In this document: one piece after another, positions 42,847-54,985 of the stretch
How positions within the stretch are numbered: position 1 is the first letter of the stretch
Layout of the letters: every line of letters begins with the position of its first letter
Origin: Ophiura sarsii
Lineage: Eukaryota; Echinodermata; Ophiuroidea; Amphilepidida; Ophiuridae
Length of the DNA: 64,000 nt
Direction of reading: 5' to 3'
NCBI GenBank assembly: GCA_035610835.1
Contig: CM069449.1
Span: 65,000,292 to 65,064,291, forward strand
Position numbers and translations under genes: made by a program
The notes under the pieces: generated by a model
What the model was told of the DNA's origin: nothing
The model's input: the letters and a program-made list of their open reading frames with translations, nothing else
Database searches by the model: none

Positions 42847-43266
42847 CTAGGCGAACCATTCTCCAGGTGCAAGCCCGGCTGAAACAAGCCTTTCTTGTAA
42901 CTGCTGTGTGATATATTTAGAATTAGGCAAATTAAACCGCACAGTGTAATATTCAGGAGTGCACAAGTCGGGATTCGCACAGAGAACCTGCGCAGCTTCA
43001 ACAGGCACCCTCTTCATGAATACTTGAGTTGGTCTTCCCACTGTCTGCAATGTCACGAGTGATCCCAGTCCTGTTTCTTGCAGATCACTTGCAGCTGTGG
43101 TGAACTGTTTTGCAGTGAGCATATTAAGAAACTTCCAGTTACTGACGAGCATTTTGTGTTTGACAACCTTTCCTGCTGTCTGCAAGATGGCCGCCATTAT
43201 GTTCCGCCGAGTCATGCCCGAGTTTTGAAGCAACGGTCCTCCAGATCCGGCTCGTTGCCTCTTTTT
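42847..43266 (-). CDS. Alternative terminal exon T1 (NWKFL class)
   Basis: The acceptor is cacccgcag and the exon opens KKRQRAGSGG in phase 0. It codes 139 residues to a TAG. It has the full variable domain: NIMAAILQTAGK at the first helix, then SNWKFLNMLTAKQF, a wing-like loop with VGRPTQVFMKR, and ANPDLCTPEYY. It is the most diverged copy at the turn (GKVVKHK instead of GPVST) and ends in WFA instead of the usual HFM. It is first in transcription order, nearest to the constant exons. The stop is GCC-TAG with no GT, which argues that the shared array end is a stop codon and not a hidden donor. Confidence 0.72.
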   Translation of the reverse strand, partial: KKRQRAGSGGPLLQNSGMTRRNIMAAILQTAGKVVKHKMLVSNWKFLNMLTAKQFTTAASDLQETGLGSLVTLQTVGRPTQVFMKRVPVEAAQVLCANPDLCTPEYYTVRFNLPNSKYITQQLQERLVSAGLAPGEWFA

Positions 43267-46200
43267 CTGCGGGTGTGAAAAGTCAATGAGCGGAAATTTA
43301 GAGGGGAAAAGGTCTAGTCTTCGAGCATTGAGTGTACATGCTGCAAGAAACGTATAGATCATCTATGTATGCGTATGTCAGTGATATTTTTTATGTAAGG
43401 AATGAAATACAAACATAAAAGGTTCAAATAAACTTTTTACTATAAAGTTTAATAGCTTATTTTGGAGTGAAATAAGATTTTAAGAACTAATCACATAGCA
43501 AATATTTTAGGGAAAATGAACCCAAGATCAAGTGGATATCTGTCAGATCAAGTGGATATCCTTCAGATAAAAATAACTTCATTGTGATTTTCTTTAAAAT
43601 TACAAACCCTGCCAGTGCCATACCATGCAGTAATAAAGTGTTGGATCCAAGTAAAATGGTTTCCGTGTCACACATGCTGAATAAAATTAATTTTGTAATT
43701 TAAGGTTTTTATACCAGCTATAACATGATACATCATTGAAAATTCCAGTGAGGGCAAGCACGTTTATCATTAGCCTAGGAAAGGCAAGACATTCTGACTT
43801 GCAGGTACTAAACTCCTTAGCTGATAGCAGGAACATTGCATGTCTGCATGGAGACTAGACCAACTAAAAACCCTTGGTTGAAAAATGACTTTTAACTGCA
43901 GTAAGGAATGTTAAGGCTGAAACCCTCTGCTATGCTTTATAAGTCACCCATTCATTCTCTCCACTATAATTCAGCCTGTCTGCTTGCTATTCAGTGCTCC
44001 ACTATTCAATCCCTGTGTCAGCCTACAACTTGTATCACTTATTGGTGACGGATTAATCTTCTGTGACTTCTGCTACGCCGATGTTTACTTCTGGGATATT
44101 CATCTCTTTCTTGGCGCTTGTGTCAGATCTGGTTCAAACATTCTTCCTCGCATCACTGGTCTGCAAAGGTAGAGCTCCAACTTGTTATGCATCTTTGTGT
44201 GCCATTCTTGTGACCTCCTTGCTGTGACCTCGTTGAGTTGACGTGTATATTGTTGTTGAGATGAAAGGCTGTGTTGCCAATATTTCACTGAATTTTCATC
44301 ATCTTCTTGTTGGCTCTCAGGGCATTTCTGTTGCTAGAATGTTGTTCTTCCTTGTATTGTTATAACTCTGCAAAGCTAGATCCGACTTCTTGGAACTCAT
44401 CTTTTAGGGTGGTTGATGTGACCTTCTTCAAATATTGTTTTCCCACGGTTTCTGGAACAGATCTTTTCATCTGAGCTGGGTTAGGATGTTGGATCCAGAT
44501 GCAGACAGGTAAAGTCGGCAGGATCCTTTCTGGGAATCCAGATGCATACAGGTTAAGTAGGCAGGATCCTTTCTGGAATGTATTACCCTTCAGCATCCTG
44601 CCTGCTGTGGATACAGAAACGGAACAGGACAATCTTGCCTGAACCTTGGTCTGTCCAGTTTTATAACATATTTCAAAGCAACACACAATCATTATCACGA
44701 CGACTTCTAACAGCCTCTTCGTTGCTTTTTTATTTGGTATTCATTAATCAACCAACACTCATTCTACACATAGAATTGTGGTATTCTTCTTCAATTTTTC
44801 ATAGTCAATTATCTTAATTTGGGGCCATTACGAAAGAGACACAACGATACACTATTGATCACCAGAGCCTGATATTAGGGAATGCCCAAGCTTCATAGAG
44901 GATCGAGTTAAAACTGTTTACTATCACTCTCTGTGTTATGAATATCCTGCGACTGTGAGTGAACTATATATTTGTGTCTGAATCCTGTTGTGTACCTCTT
45001 ATATTTTCAAACTCTCTGAATCCCAAAGTGTTCTCCTTGTTTTGTATTTTCGAAACCTGTAAGTGCAACTTCCAATTGACTTTTTATCCATTGTTCAATT
45101 ACAATATTTTACATTTAACAAACCGTACCGCCCAAGTAAGTAAAGCATATCCTCTTGTTACGACTGCCAATATTGGCACTTCATAAACAGCAAATCCATA
45201 CATTTCATTTTATTGCTTTTTAAATGTCCTGAATCGAAGCTTTTCTTCTGTATCACAATCACATATAACCATCGAGTCATACTGATATTGCTCCATTTTG
45301 AGGTGGATATATTCGATAGTTTGATAGTAGACTAGATGTGTTGTCGTATCAATATTATTCCATGAATAGGATAACAGACTATTCAACTATTTGACCACAC
45401 CCTCCGAGTCTGCACATGCCTCTACCAAAGTGTCTGTAAAACCAGTAGCTATATATGGGGCGACAGGTGACGTCATATCAAACATTTGCCAGACAGTTGC
45501 CATGGTTCTTTGCCCGACAGTATGCGCGCGCATCCTGTTTTGTTTAAGACCCATGCTTTTAAAACTCGCGCCAAAGCATTATAAAGGGCAATAAGGCATA
45601 GTGGACAGTGTTGTGGTCATATGCTGTTTCCTCAAGCAATATCGACAGTCCAGTCTCTTCGACCGTTGCTTTTGTTTTTAAACATTGCTGTCACCCTGTC
45701 TATAGGGTACTGTAAAACGAGTTTATTTCGCGGCAACCTTTTTTCGCATATATATTGCTAATCATCACTACTTCCGCGGTAACTTAATTTCGCGAATTTA
45801 AATTTTCTACCACTACTGTCATCTTCACACACATCAAAATCGCGGCAATATAATTTGCGAATTTGAGCCTCTTGGGAAAATCGCTAAATTAACTTGTTTT
45901 ACAGCATTCAGAATCCTTTCCAGGTGGCCAAAGGGTCCAGTATTATGCAAAGTAAATGAGCAGTAACAATTTGATCTTGTAACTCATCTCAACAACATTA
46001 CGCACTGTTACGCGTCAAATCCTTCACGCAAAACCAGCAAAGCATTATGGCAACGACGAGGTTAAAAACTCTGTAAAACATGATAGCTTCTGGTTTTAAA
46101 CTTCACTGCAAAATTGTATTGAAAAACTTGGCAACCATAGAGATAATTCTCTTAGTTCCACCTTTTTAATTTTTCAATTTGCACTTTATTTCACAAAGTG

Positions 46201-49200
46201 TTTATAAAACAATTTTAAATTGACCCATTTAGTTATCGATATTCCCAATCGTTTGTTGTTTTTTGTATAAAGGGTAAATATTGTTTGAATAATGAATAAT
46301 CTACAACTCTTATGCAATTAATAACAAACAGTACACAGATAATAACAATAACACAGTTTTTGTTACTAAATATAGACCAACCAAACCACTTTCCTCTAGT
46401 GTCCTGTCCGCAGGTGCTGAGTGAAATCCTCATCCTCCCTGGCGTTGTACTCCATTCGAAGATCCGCTCGAGATGTTTTGCCGAAACCGACGTGCCACCG
46501 GGTGCCAATTCGTGTTGAGGGTGGATCAATGCAGGGACATCAATACTGAGTATCCCATTATTCATGGTTGGGACGCAAGGCCTACATGTTGTAGGCCTGT
46601 TCTAAATGGGGCTCTATTCAGGGAAGGACTGGGTGGGTGGATACCTAAGGACATGGGGCCTAACGGGTAGGGGCGGAACTTGTATAGGCTGTCTAAAGCC
46701 GTCTGTGTATTGGTGTTGTATATCGATTGATGGATAAACTAAGTCATCACTCAGATTGTATTGTACACACGATGCAATTGGGCTTCCATCAATTCACTTT
46801 GTTCACTTCATAGTCTCACTTCACAAGTTCAGTGATCACATACACTTTGTCGGATAAGATGTTTCTTTTTACATCAAATGGGAAGTTCGCATTTAACTGA
46901 ACTATGCTCCAGAATATTAGATCATGCCATGATGTTAGCAAGATGGCATTGAAAGGAAGGAGTATGCACGTATATTGAAAAAGCGAGCTGATTCCGTTTC
47001 ATTAATAACCAAGGAATGGTCTTGCGTCATACTTTCCATGTTGTACGCATTAGCATTGAAAATGCACATCACACCAATTGGTAGTTTTTCCATGGTATAA
47101 CAGCAGAAGGTCAGAAGTCAAATGTCGATGGGTATTTATGACATTAGAAATTCCTGGAAATATTTTCTTTCTTTTCTTTCAAATGAGACAATGAAGTTAA
47201 TTAGTGAGGTTCTTTTTTATATCACTAACAAAATTTGGGTTTTTTCAAAACAATAAAATGAAAACAATGTTGCAGAAAGAAATACTCTAAGCCAAAGCAA
47301 TATGATATCACTGACACACAGCCCTTCTCTACATGTGATTTTATGCACGCGATTCCACACACTTCTTATTGCATAATATACCAAGCTGACATCCTAAATG
47401 TGGATACAGCACTATTTTTGCATCGTGTTGACATCCTGAATGTGGACTTATTAGCTGATGGCAATAGGTGCCCATGCCATGTTAAATGCTTCACATGCAA
47501 ACTAGTTTACCAGCAGTGGAATGACCAGGTCAGTAATGCCATTTTGCTTTTCAACCAGGTTGGGGGGGGGGGGGGGGTGTAATGGTCTATTGATGGAATA
47601 GTTGTGTAGCTACATCAAAATCAATTAAATGAATTTCATTTCATTAGGCAAAATCAAAATGACTGGGTAGAATTAACTTTGATTTAGTAATTTGCTAGTC
47701 ATTGATCAGAGGTCCAAGGGAATTAATGTGACTATTTACAATTACAACATAAAATGTCAAGAGAGCATCGATTTATCAGGGATACCCGACTAGATAGAGC
47801 ATCATCACTACTGAACTTCTAGGCTTCAGACCAGATTAATTATCTGAAAGTGATTTCTTGGCCTGTCCACAAAGGTCAAAATAGGTCATCCGTCATGTGT
47901 TTCCCCGAATTAATCACTAGACAGACACAATCATTGAACACAATTACTATCAAATTCAATTGCCAGTGATTCTAAATGAAATTGTCATCCTTTTATTTAA
48001 TCTAAATGTTGAGGTTAATTGATCAGTGAGGGTATCGATGGTGCCAGAGAAAAAAACCTTCTTAATTTGGCAGCCTGTGATCTTTTTGACAAAACATGGC
48101 GGTCTATATTTCGTGGCAGCACTAGTTTGCATGTGAGGCATTTGACAGGGTGTTAACTAGGTCACATATCAGCATAGCAGATGCATTGTTTATATGATCA
48201 GGCAGATAGAATACATGTATGTGTGGATAGCAGAAACTCATCGGAAGTCAATTTGACATCCATCATCCTTTCATGATGAATTAGTAGAGTTGAGTGGTGC
48301 AATTGCTGACTGAATCCAAACCAATAATTAATATTGCCATTTTTAGAAGAATCCTTTCACTCAAGTTCAGTTTGAAATTACCAATTGAGTGATCTTGGAT
48401 CTTTCCCATCACATACTCTTTCTCACCTTAAAAGACAGCAATTGAAGAGACGCAACTGGCAATCGAGTTGTTCGTATTCTGTGGCTTGCACACCACCTTT
48501 TCCTTCATAATTGGCGAGACTTGGTTTTATTTGTCATAGAATTGCACCACACAACTATACCTGATGTGGATCCACAGATGATCAGTGTTGCCAAAACATT
48601 TCATTTCTGGCCCAATTAGGTTGCTTGCATTGCATAAATAACTCTTGGCAATGGCAACACTGGGTTTCATTTCATGCTATTAATCAACCACTCTACCATA
48701 TTGTGCTTTTCTACAATTATTCATAATATAACAATGCACCTGCTGTAGCAGTGTGTATCTTGTGATGTGTGTATAGTGCATTGCATGTAAAATATATCAA
48801 CTTTGTAAGGGAAGAAGGAAACAAACCAACTTTCTTTAGGAATTTGATATCATTTAATATCGAAGATTTAGATAAGAACTTAATGAGGCAATATCGACAT
48901 AAATATGAATTTCATATCATATCATATCATACAAAATGTTTAAGTATCAATGCAATACCACCATGTTTAGGCATTTATAAAAACACAATTCTTGGCTTGT
49001 TCCCTTCTTCTTATGTGTTATCATTATCGTTCAAGTCCTTTCAGTTTTAAAACAGTACTCCCTTGGAGACCAATATAATTATATTTATCTTTATTCCAAC
49101 TGCAGTTCTGAAACAAATCAACCGCCTAGATCGAGACTACTAAACCAACATAAATTTCACTGTCCCCCGGAAAAATGCAATTTGGCCTCCGGGCCGCTTT

Positions 49201-52200
49201 TTCGATACTATATGAATACAATAAGATCAATTAAATGTCTGTTCAAAACATAATGGGACAATCAAATGCGTAAATCCACACCATATTCTTGCCCGCAAAA
49301 TGGAAATCTATATCTCACAGAGGTTACAAACCAAACTCCAGACAAGTGAACGCCAAATTTTCCTTTCTATCCATAAACACTGACTAGACCATATCATTAG
49401 GACTATCCAATCAAATTACAACTAAGTGGGTTCACAAAAGACACTTGTCCTCCCATAGCAAATTGCATGCAACATGACTATAATAGCTGCAGATTTATCT
49501 TATACCGACCAAACAAGTTTCTTGAAATTTACCTCAAAATTGATTCATATTGGCAGGGGATACTTAGGTTTCTTATTGAAGCACTTCCAAAATATAATCA
49601 TTCCGTGCCTACTATTACGCTTTATTGATTTAAACAATTGGAAAACGATTCCAAAATTTCTTCAGGAAATTGTTAAAAATTGGATCCCCAGGACAAATAC
49701 TACGCGCAATCAAACAAAACAAACCTACTATTAGAACTTCTATCCATATTCGATAATACATGCCGGGATTTGTTTTTGTGTGTGTGATTGTTAGTCACTG
49801 GAAGTATTGTTAGATCAAACCAAAAGGACTTGAGACACATATTAATGCACAAAAATCAATAACATGATTATTTCAAACGCCTCACAGCCTCATCTTCTGT
49901 ACACAGTTCAAACCATAAACGAGTGGGACTTTGAAAGGAACTTTGCCATAAGTTAGGAGCATGAGGGTGCCACTAAGGTCACCTTATTTTGAGTAGCAAG
50001 GCATAGAGTCACTGTGCACAGAAAGGAATTGTGGCCGTGAGCTGTCTGAAATAAGAAAACAACAACAATAACAACAACATTAAGTATCAAATTTATATAA
50101 AACAGAAGCATACATTTACTGTGGTCATTTAAATTGTAAATATTTGACATGTTTATTTATTGATGAAGCCAAAGAGGAATTGTGCGACTTTGTAAACTTA
50201 GTTTGGGTTCATCCAATTGAATAGATAGATAGGATGCGCCAGATAGATAGGAAATTTGTTTGAATATGAGTCAACAAAAGGAGGTTTGTGACTTTGATCA
50301 GTAATTATGTGGTTTGATTTTAATTGAATTCTACAGAGGATAAGAGTGAGAAGGATCAGCATAGGGAGTTACCGCTTTTTATGCGAAGTACTTTCAGTCA
50401 CCAAAATGAGGAAGGAAAAATAATTTTCATTTTCAAAGAGGACAATATATTATTCTATGTCTGAATCGAAAATGTGCCAAAGCAGCTGTATTAGGCTAAA
50501 TTTAAATAAATCATTTGTCTCAAAGCGCGCGTTAGTTTATTGATGCGCATTAGAAAAACAAAAATCTTATTTTTATTTTTTTTATATCCCAAAATATCAC
50601 AGATTTTTCAGATTTTCATTGATCACATCATTTTAAATACAAAAAGTCACTTTTACAAGGATTTCAATATTCTATATTTAAACAAATTAAATAAAAAAAC
50701 TTTTAAAAAAACGCATTCCGCATTAGGTTTTGAAAAACTGAAGAGCTTTGAGACAAAACATTTTTTTAATTTAGCCTTATTTCCAGGAGTTTCTTTTCAA
50801 CAATTTAAAGGGAATGAGAAGTTAATTATCTTTTTTTTTAAAAGACGTGTGTTAACAGTTTTCTTCATTGATACAAGAAATTGAAAATGCCATTGACCAC
50901 AGATGCATGATTTTGTTTTGTTTGTGAACAAAGTATGATTCAACTCAGCACCATAAATGTGTGGTGTCAATCAGAAAGTCATGGGAGTGATTTGCAAGGA
51001 GTTCTCATCAACTGACATACTGATTTGAGCGTTTGAGCCTAAACCACAATTTTCAATTTGCATATTTTGTCCATCCAATTTAAAGGTTTCACTTCAATTT
51101 GACAGACTGTATTATTCCTACATGTAGTACACAGTCATTCTTATAAGGCGTATGACTGAAATCAAGTTTTGGGTATATTCTACAACCATAAACAAAGCTT
51201 GTAGTACAGATAATTCAAGGGTGAGTAATTAAATCTTCTACAAAATGTCAGTTGACACTATTGACAGCTATGGGTGTATGGATATGGGCTCTAAATAAGG
51301 ATAAATACAGCCCTTTTCGAGCACGCCAATCCCAAAAATACTTATTATGTCATAGTTTGTGTAAGTTTTCAGAAAAATCTTCTCAACTTTTGGTGAAATA
51401 GCAGGACAAAACCAAGATTAAGCCCTTTCAAATTACTTCCAGAATGTGTGCCATTTGAATGGGTACAATTACCACTTAGCTAACCCTCATTGTCACGCAA
51501 GGAATTTTATAGCACTGCCAAACTTGTTGGGATTCTCCAAATCATTGCTTCCATACCTCGGATGAGGATACTAGTCAAGTTTAATAATAATCTATCTCTC
51601 AAAGTTTTTAGCAGGGCCAGAAAAATTGAAAATTTCCAGGAAACTTAATTAAAAATTGAAAATTTCCAGGAAACTTAATTACAAATTTCCCTTATGTATT
51701 TCTTTATTTTTATACCCAAAATTTCCCTCCGAAGTAAAAATATCCCGGGAACCAGGTTTGCGAAATTGCGAGTTCCCCATTTTGTTTAGCCATGGTTGTT
51801 GGATGGGGGTAACCAGCCAATATTTACCTGCCTTGCAAATCACTGCAAATTGAAACCCAAATGACCGACACCGTTACACTTTAGAGGCCTCTTTCATAGA
51901 GCAAAATGGTGTATCTGAGATGTGGGGAACTTTACCAAAGTGGTGCTAAATCCATTAATGTGGATCTACATACTGATTTTCACTTATTCTTAATGGTTTA
52001 TGTGATTAAATAATTAAGAAAGTAAAAAGACAAAAACTCCCCATTAAAAAAACCTAGCATAGAGCAACCCATTTTGATGTAATAAATTGCACATTTAAGA
52101 TGTGAACAATTTTACAAACAGAAATTAAAACATGATTTGTTAATTTTAGAAAATTGGTGCAATTCTGAAAACTATTTGGATTGTTTCTTGTTTCTTCTTA

Positions 52201-52481
52201 AATTTTGAATAGAAGTTTTCAGAATATGTTTGATATTTTTTTCTGAACCTTTTAAAAATGTGTAATTGTTTTTCTTTTTCCATGTTTTAGTTTGAAATTG
52301 AACCCTTGATCCTATACTGATTTTGTTTTGACAAATAGGATACATCTACCAGAAGAGCCTAGAGGACTTTTAGGTTAGTATGACAGGTGCCTCAAGTAGA
52401 TACTCCATTTTAACAAAGGAAAGAGACCCAACTTACGCTGCTGACTTGATTCACCTTTTCTGAACGAATCAAGACACTTAC
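43267..52481 (-). other. Long interval/intron between constant exon 3 and terminal exon T1
   Basis: About 9.2 kb separates the exon 3 donor from the first array acceptor. I see no further exon here that continues the constant region, and no convincing gene on either strand. Contents are AT-rich unique-looking sequence, an inverted-repeat element at 45709-45906, a G-run at 47563-47577 and small local duplications (for example around 44510-44580 and 43532-43566). A missed small exon cannot be excluded. Confidence 0.4.
45709..45906. mobile_element. Inverted-repeat element, TACTGTAAAAC type
   Basis: Ends TACTGTAAAACGAGTT and AACTTGTTTTACAGCA form an inverted repeat. The interior has TTTCGCGGCAA and CGCGGCAATATAATTTGCG blocks. 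It lies in the long intron between exon 3 and T1. Confidence 0.65.
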
Positions 52482-52890
52482 CCGACTTCCCGACGAACTT
52501 CCTGCTCCAGACGTGCTCGCTCTAGGGGACTGGCCTGGGGAGGACTGGCCGGGACTGTTGAACATATTAGGACTTTGTTGACCAAAGAACGAGCTTGCAG
52601 AGGGGAGATTGAGGCCACTGGGGGACGATCCATCAGGGGGCATAAAGGACTGCCAGGAGGTGTCAGACTGGGAGGTAGCAGGGGTCATGTTGGGGTCATC
52701 CTTTATGGCATCCTGGGGGAACTGGGGGAATCCAGAGGGGTCCATGGATCCGGCTGCGGCAGGAGTGCCGCCGCTGTCTGAGAACGATTCTGATTGGTTG
52801 GCTTGTGATTGTGCCATGGGGCACTGGGGAATGTGTTCGGCGAGTTGTTCGGCTTGTTCAAAGGTTTGGTTGCATGTGTAACAGGTATTG
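52482..52890 (-). CDS. Constant exon 3: C2HC zinc finger and S/G/P-rich linker ending at a strong donor
   Basis: Residues 326-462. The acceptor ttaaattacag precedes 52890, and its first base completes the serine codon left open by exon 2. A second finger, C329-x2-C332-x12-H345-x3-C349, follows at once. The rest is low-complexity S, G, P and Q sequence (SPGQSPRAST-type), a likely flexible linker. The exon ends CGG/GTAAGT at 52482 on a codon boundary. Read-through of the donor would add only about 23 residues to a TAA at 52412-52410. The phase-0 donor is compatible with every acceptor of the downstream array. The exon could alternatively end a short isoform by intron retention. Confidence 0.8.
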
Positions 52891-53448
52891 CTGTAATTTA
52901 AAGAAAAGCAACTTGGCTGGTTAAAAATTCATCGGGACATGAGAGCAATAACAACAAAACTTGACGTTCAATTTTATCAGACAGCCAGATTATTTATATT
53001 GCATCTTTTTTTCTTTTAAATTCAATAAAACATAAATCTGGCCTCATATACACCTTCACTATATTCGTTACTTAAAAAGTAAAGAGAAACCCAGCCAATG
53101 TTCACAGAAAAAAGAGATCTTTTGGATGAATGAAAGAGTGTTTATCAAATTATAGATTCTCAAAAAAATATTGTAAAAACAGCTTTTTCATTTGTTAGTT
53201 GCTGCAGTGCATTCAATAAATATCCAATCACATTTCAAGTAACTTGATAGGCCTACGCTTCACATCCTTGCAGAATAATATAATGTAAACAACAAATTCA
53301 ACCGAAATAACAAAATAACAAATAACAATTATTAAGCCAGATTGTAGACAAACTTTCCTTTCCTATGCGGTCTACCAATTTATGTATCTAAAAAGAACTA
53401 CAGGGTTGTGGACTAAAAACAAATCATTGACTGATATACCAACCATAC

Positions 53449-54353
53449 CTGTTTGGATTAGGTACAGTAGCTTCCGTTTTAACGGTAGGAGCTGCCATGC
53501 TTTGTTGGAACTGTTGAGCTGCTATGGTAGGTCTATTTAACCTTCCTGCACCTCTGCCTCTCCCCCTTCCCCGGCCTCCACGGCTACCCCTGCTTCCGCG
53601 ACCTCGATTCCTTGATGCACCGCCTCCTGGCGTGTGGAATGTCAGTGTGTGTTTTTGTAAGACGTGAACACTTTTAAACGCTTTCCTGCATATGCTACAC
53701 TGATAAGGCTTGGGTGCAATGGGTACTTGTTGATAAGGCTGTGGCATCATCTGTTCACTACCCATCATGCCTTGATTACCCATCATGCCTTGGTTACCCA
53801 TCATGCTTTGTTGCTGTTGCTGCGGATTATACATGTTCGGTTGCTGTTGGTCAAAAGTTGGTTCTTGCTTAACCTGTACGTTACCCGTGTTCAGGTTCTG
53901 TGGGTTTGTGATCTGAGTGATTTCAATGTCTGAGTCTTCTCCCTCCTCCTCGTTCATGGTCTGTGTTTGTGAGTTGAAATTATTCATTGTCATGGTGCCA
54001 CCACTGGCTGACAATTGCATTGGCACAGCACTTGGGTTCATCATACCCGGTTGTTGGAAGCCACTTTGCATATCAATGTCACCGCCGCCGCCATCTCCTC
54101 CGCCCCCTTCAGGGTCTCCAGGGATGCTGCTCTCTGTAGAAGCGGACGCATCCTCACCGTACTGTATACACTTGTCCATAAGAGGCTGGCCAGTTTCACC
54201 AGAGACCATTGTCTCTCCTGGCTGCCTCAGCTTACTGTTCCTGTAGCACCTTTTAAGATTACTTGTGGCATAAAATTGGCAGCCACTGACATCTTGCGAG
54301 TCGTGTAGTTTGACGAGAATCTCGCAGCCCGTCTGGACGGCTAAGGCATGAGC
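53449..54353 (-). CDS. Constant exon 2: MADS-like segment, acidic/Q-rich region, C2H2 finger, RG-rich tract
   Basis: Residues 25-326 of the proposed protein. The acceptor cttgcag lies just above 54353 and the donor AACAG/gtatgg is at 53449, splitting a codon after two bases. Residues 24-58 (KAHALAVQTGCEILVKL ... FYATSNLK) match the SRF-type MADS pattern KAxxLxxxTGxxxLxx..Y/F-ATxxL. An acidic stretch (158-172) contains DSDIEIT, a SUMO-interaction-like motif. VKQE (185-188) and VKTE (315-318) fit the sumoylation consensus. Residues 193-233 are Q/M-rich with MMGNQG repeats. A classical finger follows, C243-x2-C246-x12-H259-x4-H264, then an RG-rich tract (about 270-299). The mix suggests a nuclear transcription or chromatin factor. 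I do not recognise a named orthologue. Confidence 0.85.
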
Positions 54354-54399
54354 CTGCAAGGAGTAAAAGAAGGATTTTGAATAATATATACAACAATCA

Positions 54400-54590
54400 G
54401 GGCTCAAATCAAAGGCATCAAAGGCAATTGCCTTCGATGGCCCACCTAATTGCCTTGATGCCCTCAATTTCTGGCTGTTTTCACTCCATTCAAAAGTTCA
54501 TAACTGCCTTGGAGAAAGTTGGTGCCCCTTTCAAATTGCCTTAAAATTGCATGCCCTCTTCATTTCTTATTTTGAGGCCTGACAACAACA
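54400..54590. repeat. Dispersed repeat (AAAGGCAATTGCCTT type) inside intron 1 edge
   Basis: The same order of blocks (GGGCTCAAATCAA, GGCTGTTTT..., CTGCCTTGGAGAAAG, TTTCAAATTGC.TTAAA, GAGGCCTG) occurs at 35935-36090, and part of it at 55157-55265. Confidence 0.65.
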
Positions 54591-54985
54591 GTTCTGTAAG
54601 TCAATTCAAGCATAATAAGTTCTGTCTTCCTATCTCAGCATGAATGAGCGTCTCAAGGTCTACTTGCTTTGTAAGTAAATTGCATTGCAAGCAGACTCCA
54701 TATGATTTGATGCTAGAGTTTCAGGATTGTTGCTGTTTTAAGGGCAAGGCGAAAAAACACGTTTGAAAATTGGGGGAAAACTGGGGGAATTAAGACGGGC
54801 GACAGGTGATTTGCCTCTTAAAATTCAAATAATTTGTGGAAAAGAATAGTGGAGAGGGGGGAAAGGGGATAAAAAGGAGAAATGTGACAATAATTAACAT
54901 TTTGTATTGGGGAAGAAACTTGGTATACCATTACCATCTGATGTGGAGTGTTACATTGCAATGTACTTTCTTATTCTAACTTTAC

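Noticed and set aside
38..43266. Each copy as a separate intronless gene starting at the conserved methionine of IMAAIL
   Set aside because: Conservation and the open frame extend 10-30 codons upstream to a consensus acceptor in all 30 copies, and several copies have no room for a promoter.
46233..46565. A 110-residue minus-strand open frame in the long intron as a further exon
   Set aside because: No zinc-finger or array similarity, no clear splice sites in phase, and a hydrophobic, low-information C-terminal half.
50540..50884. A 114-residue plus-strand open frame
   Set aside because: AT-driven K/F/I/L-rich composition and no recognisable motif.
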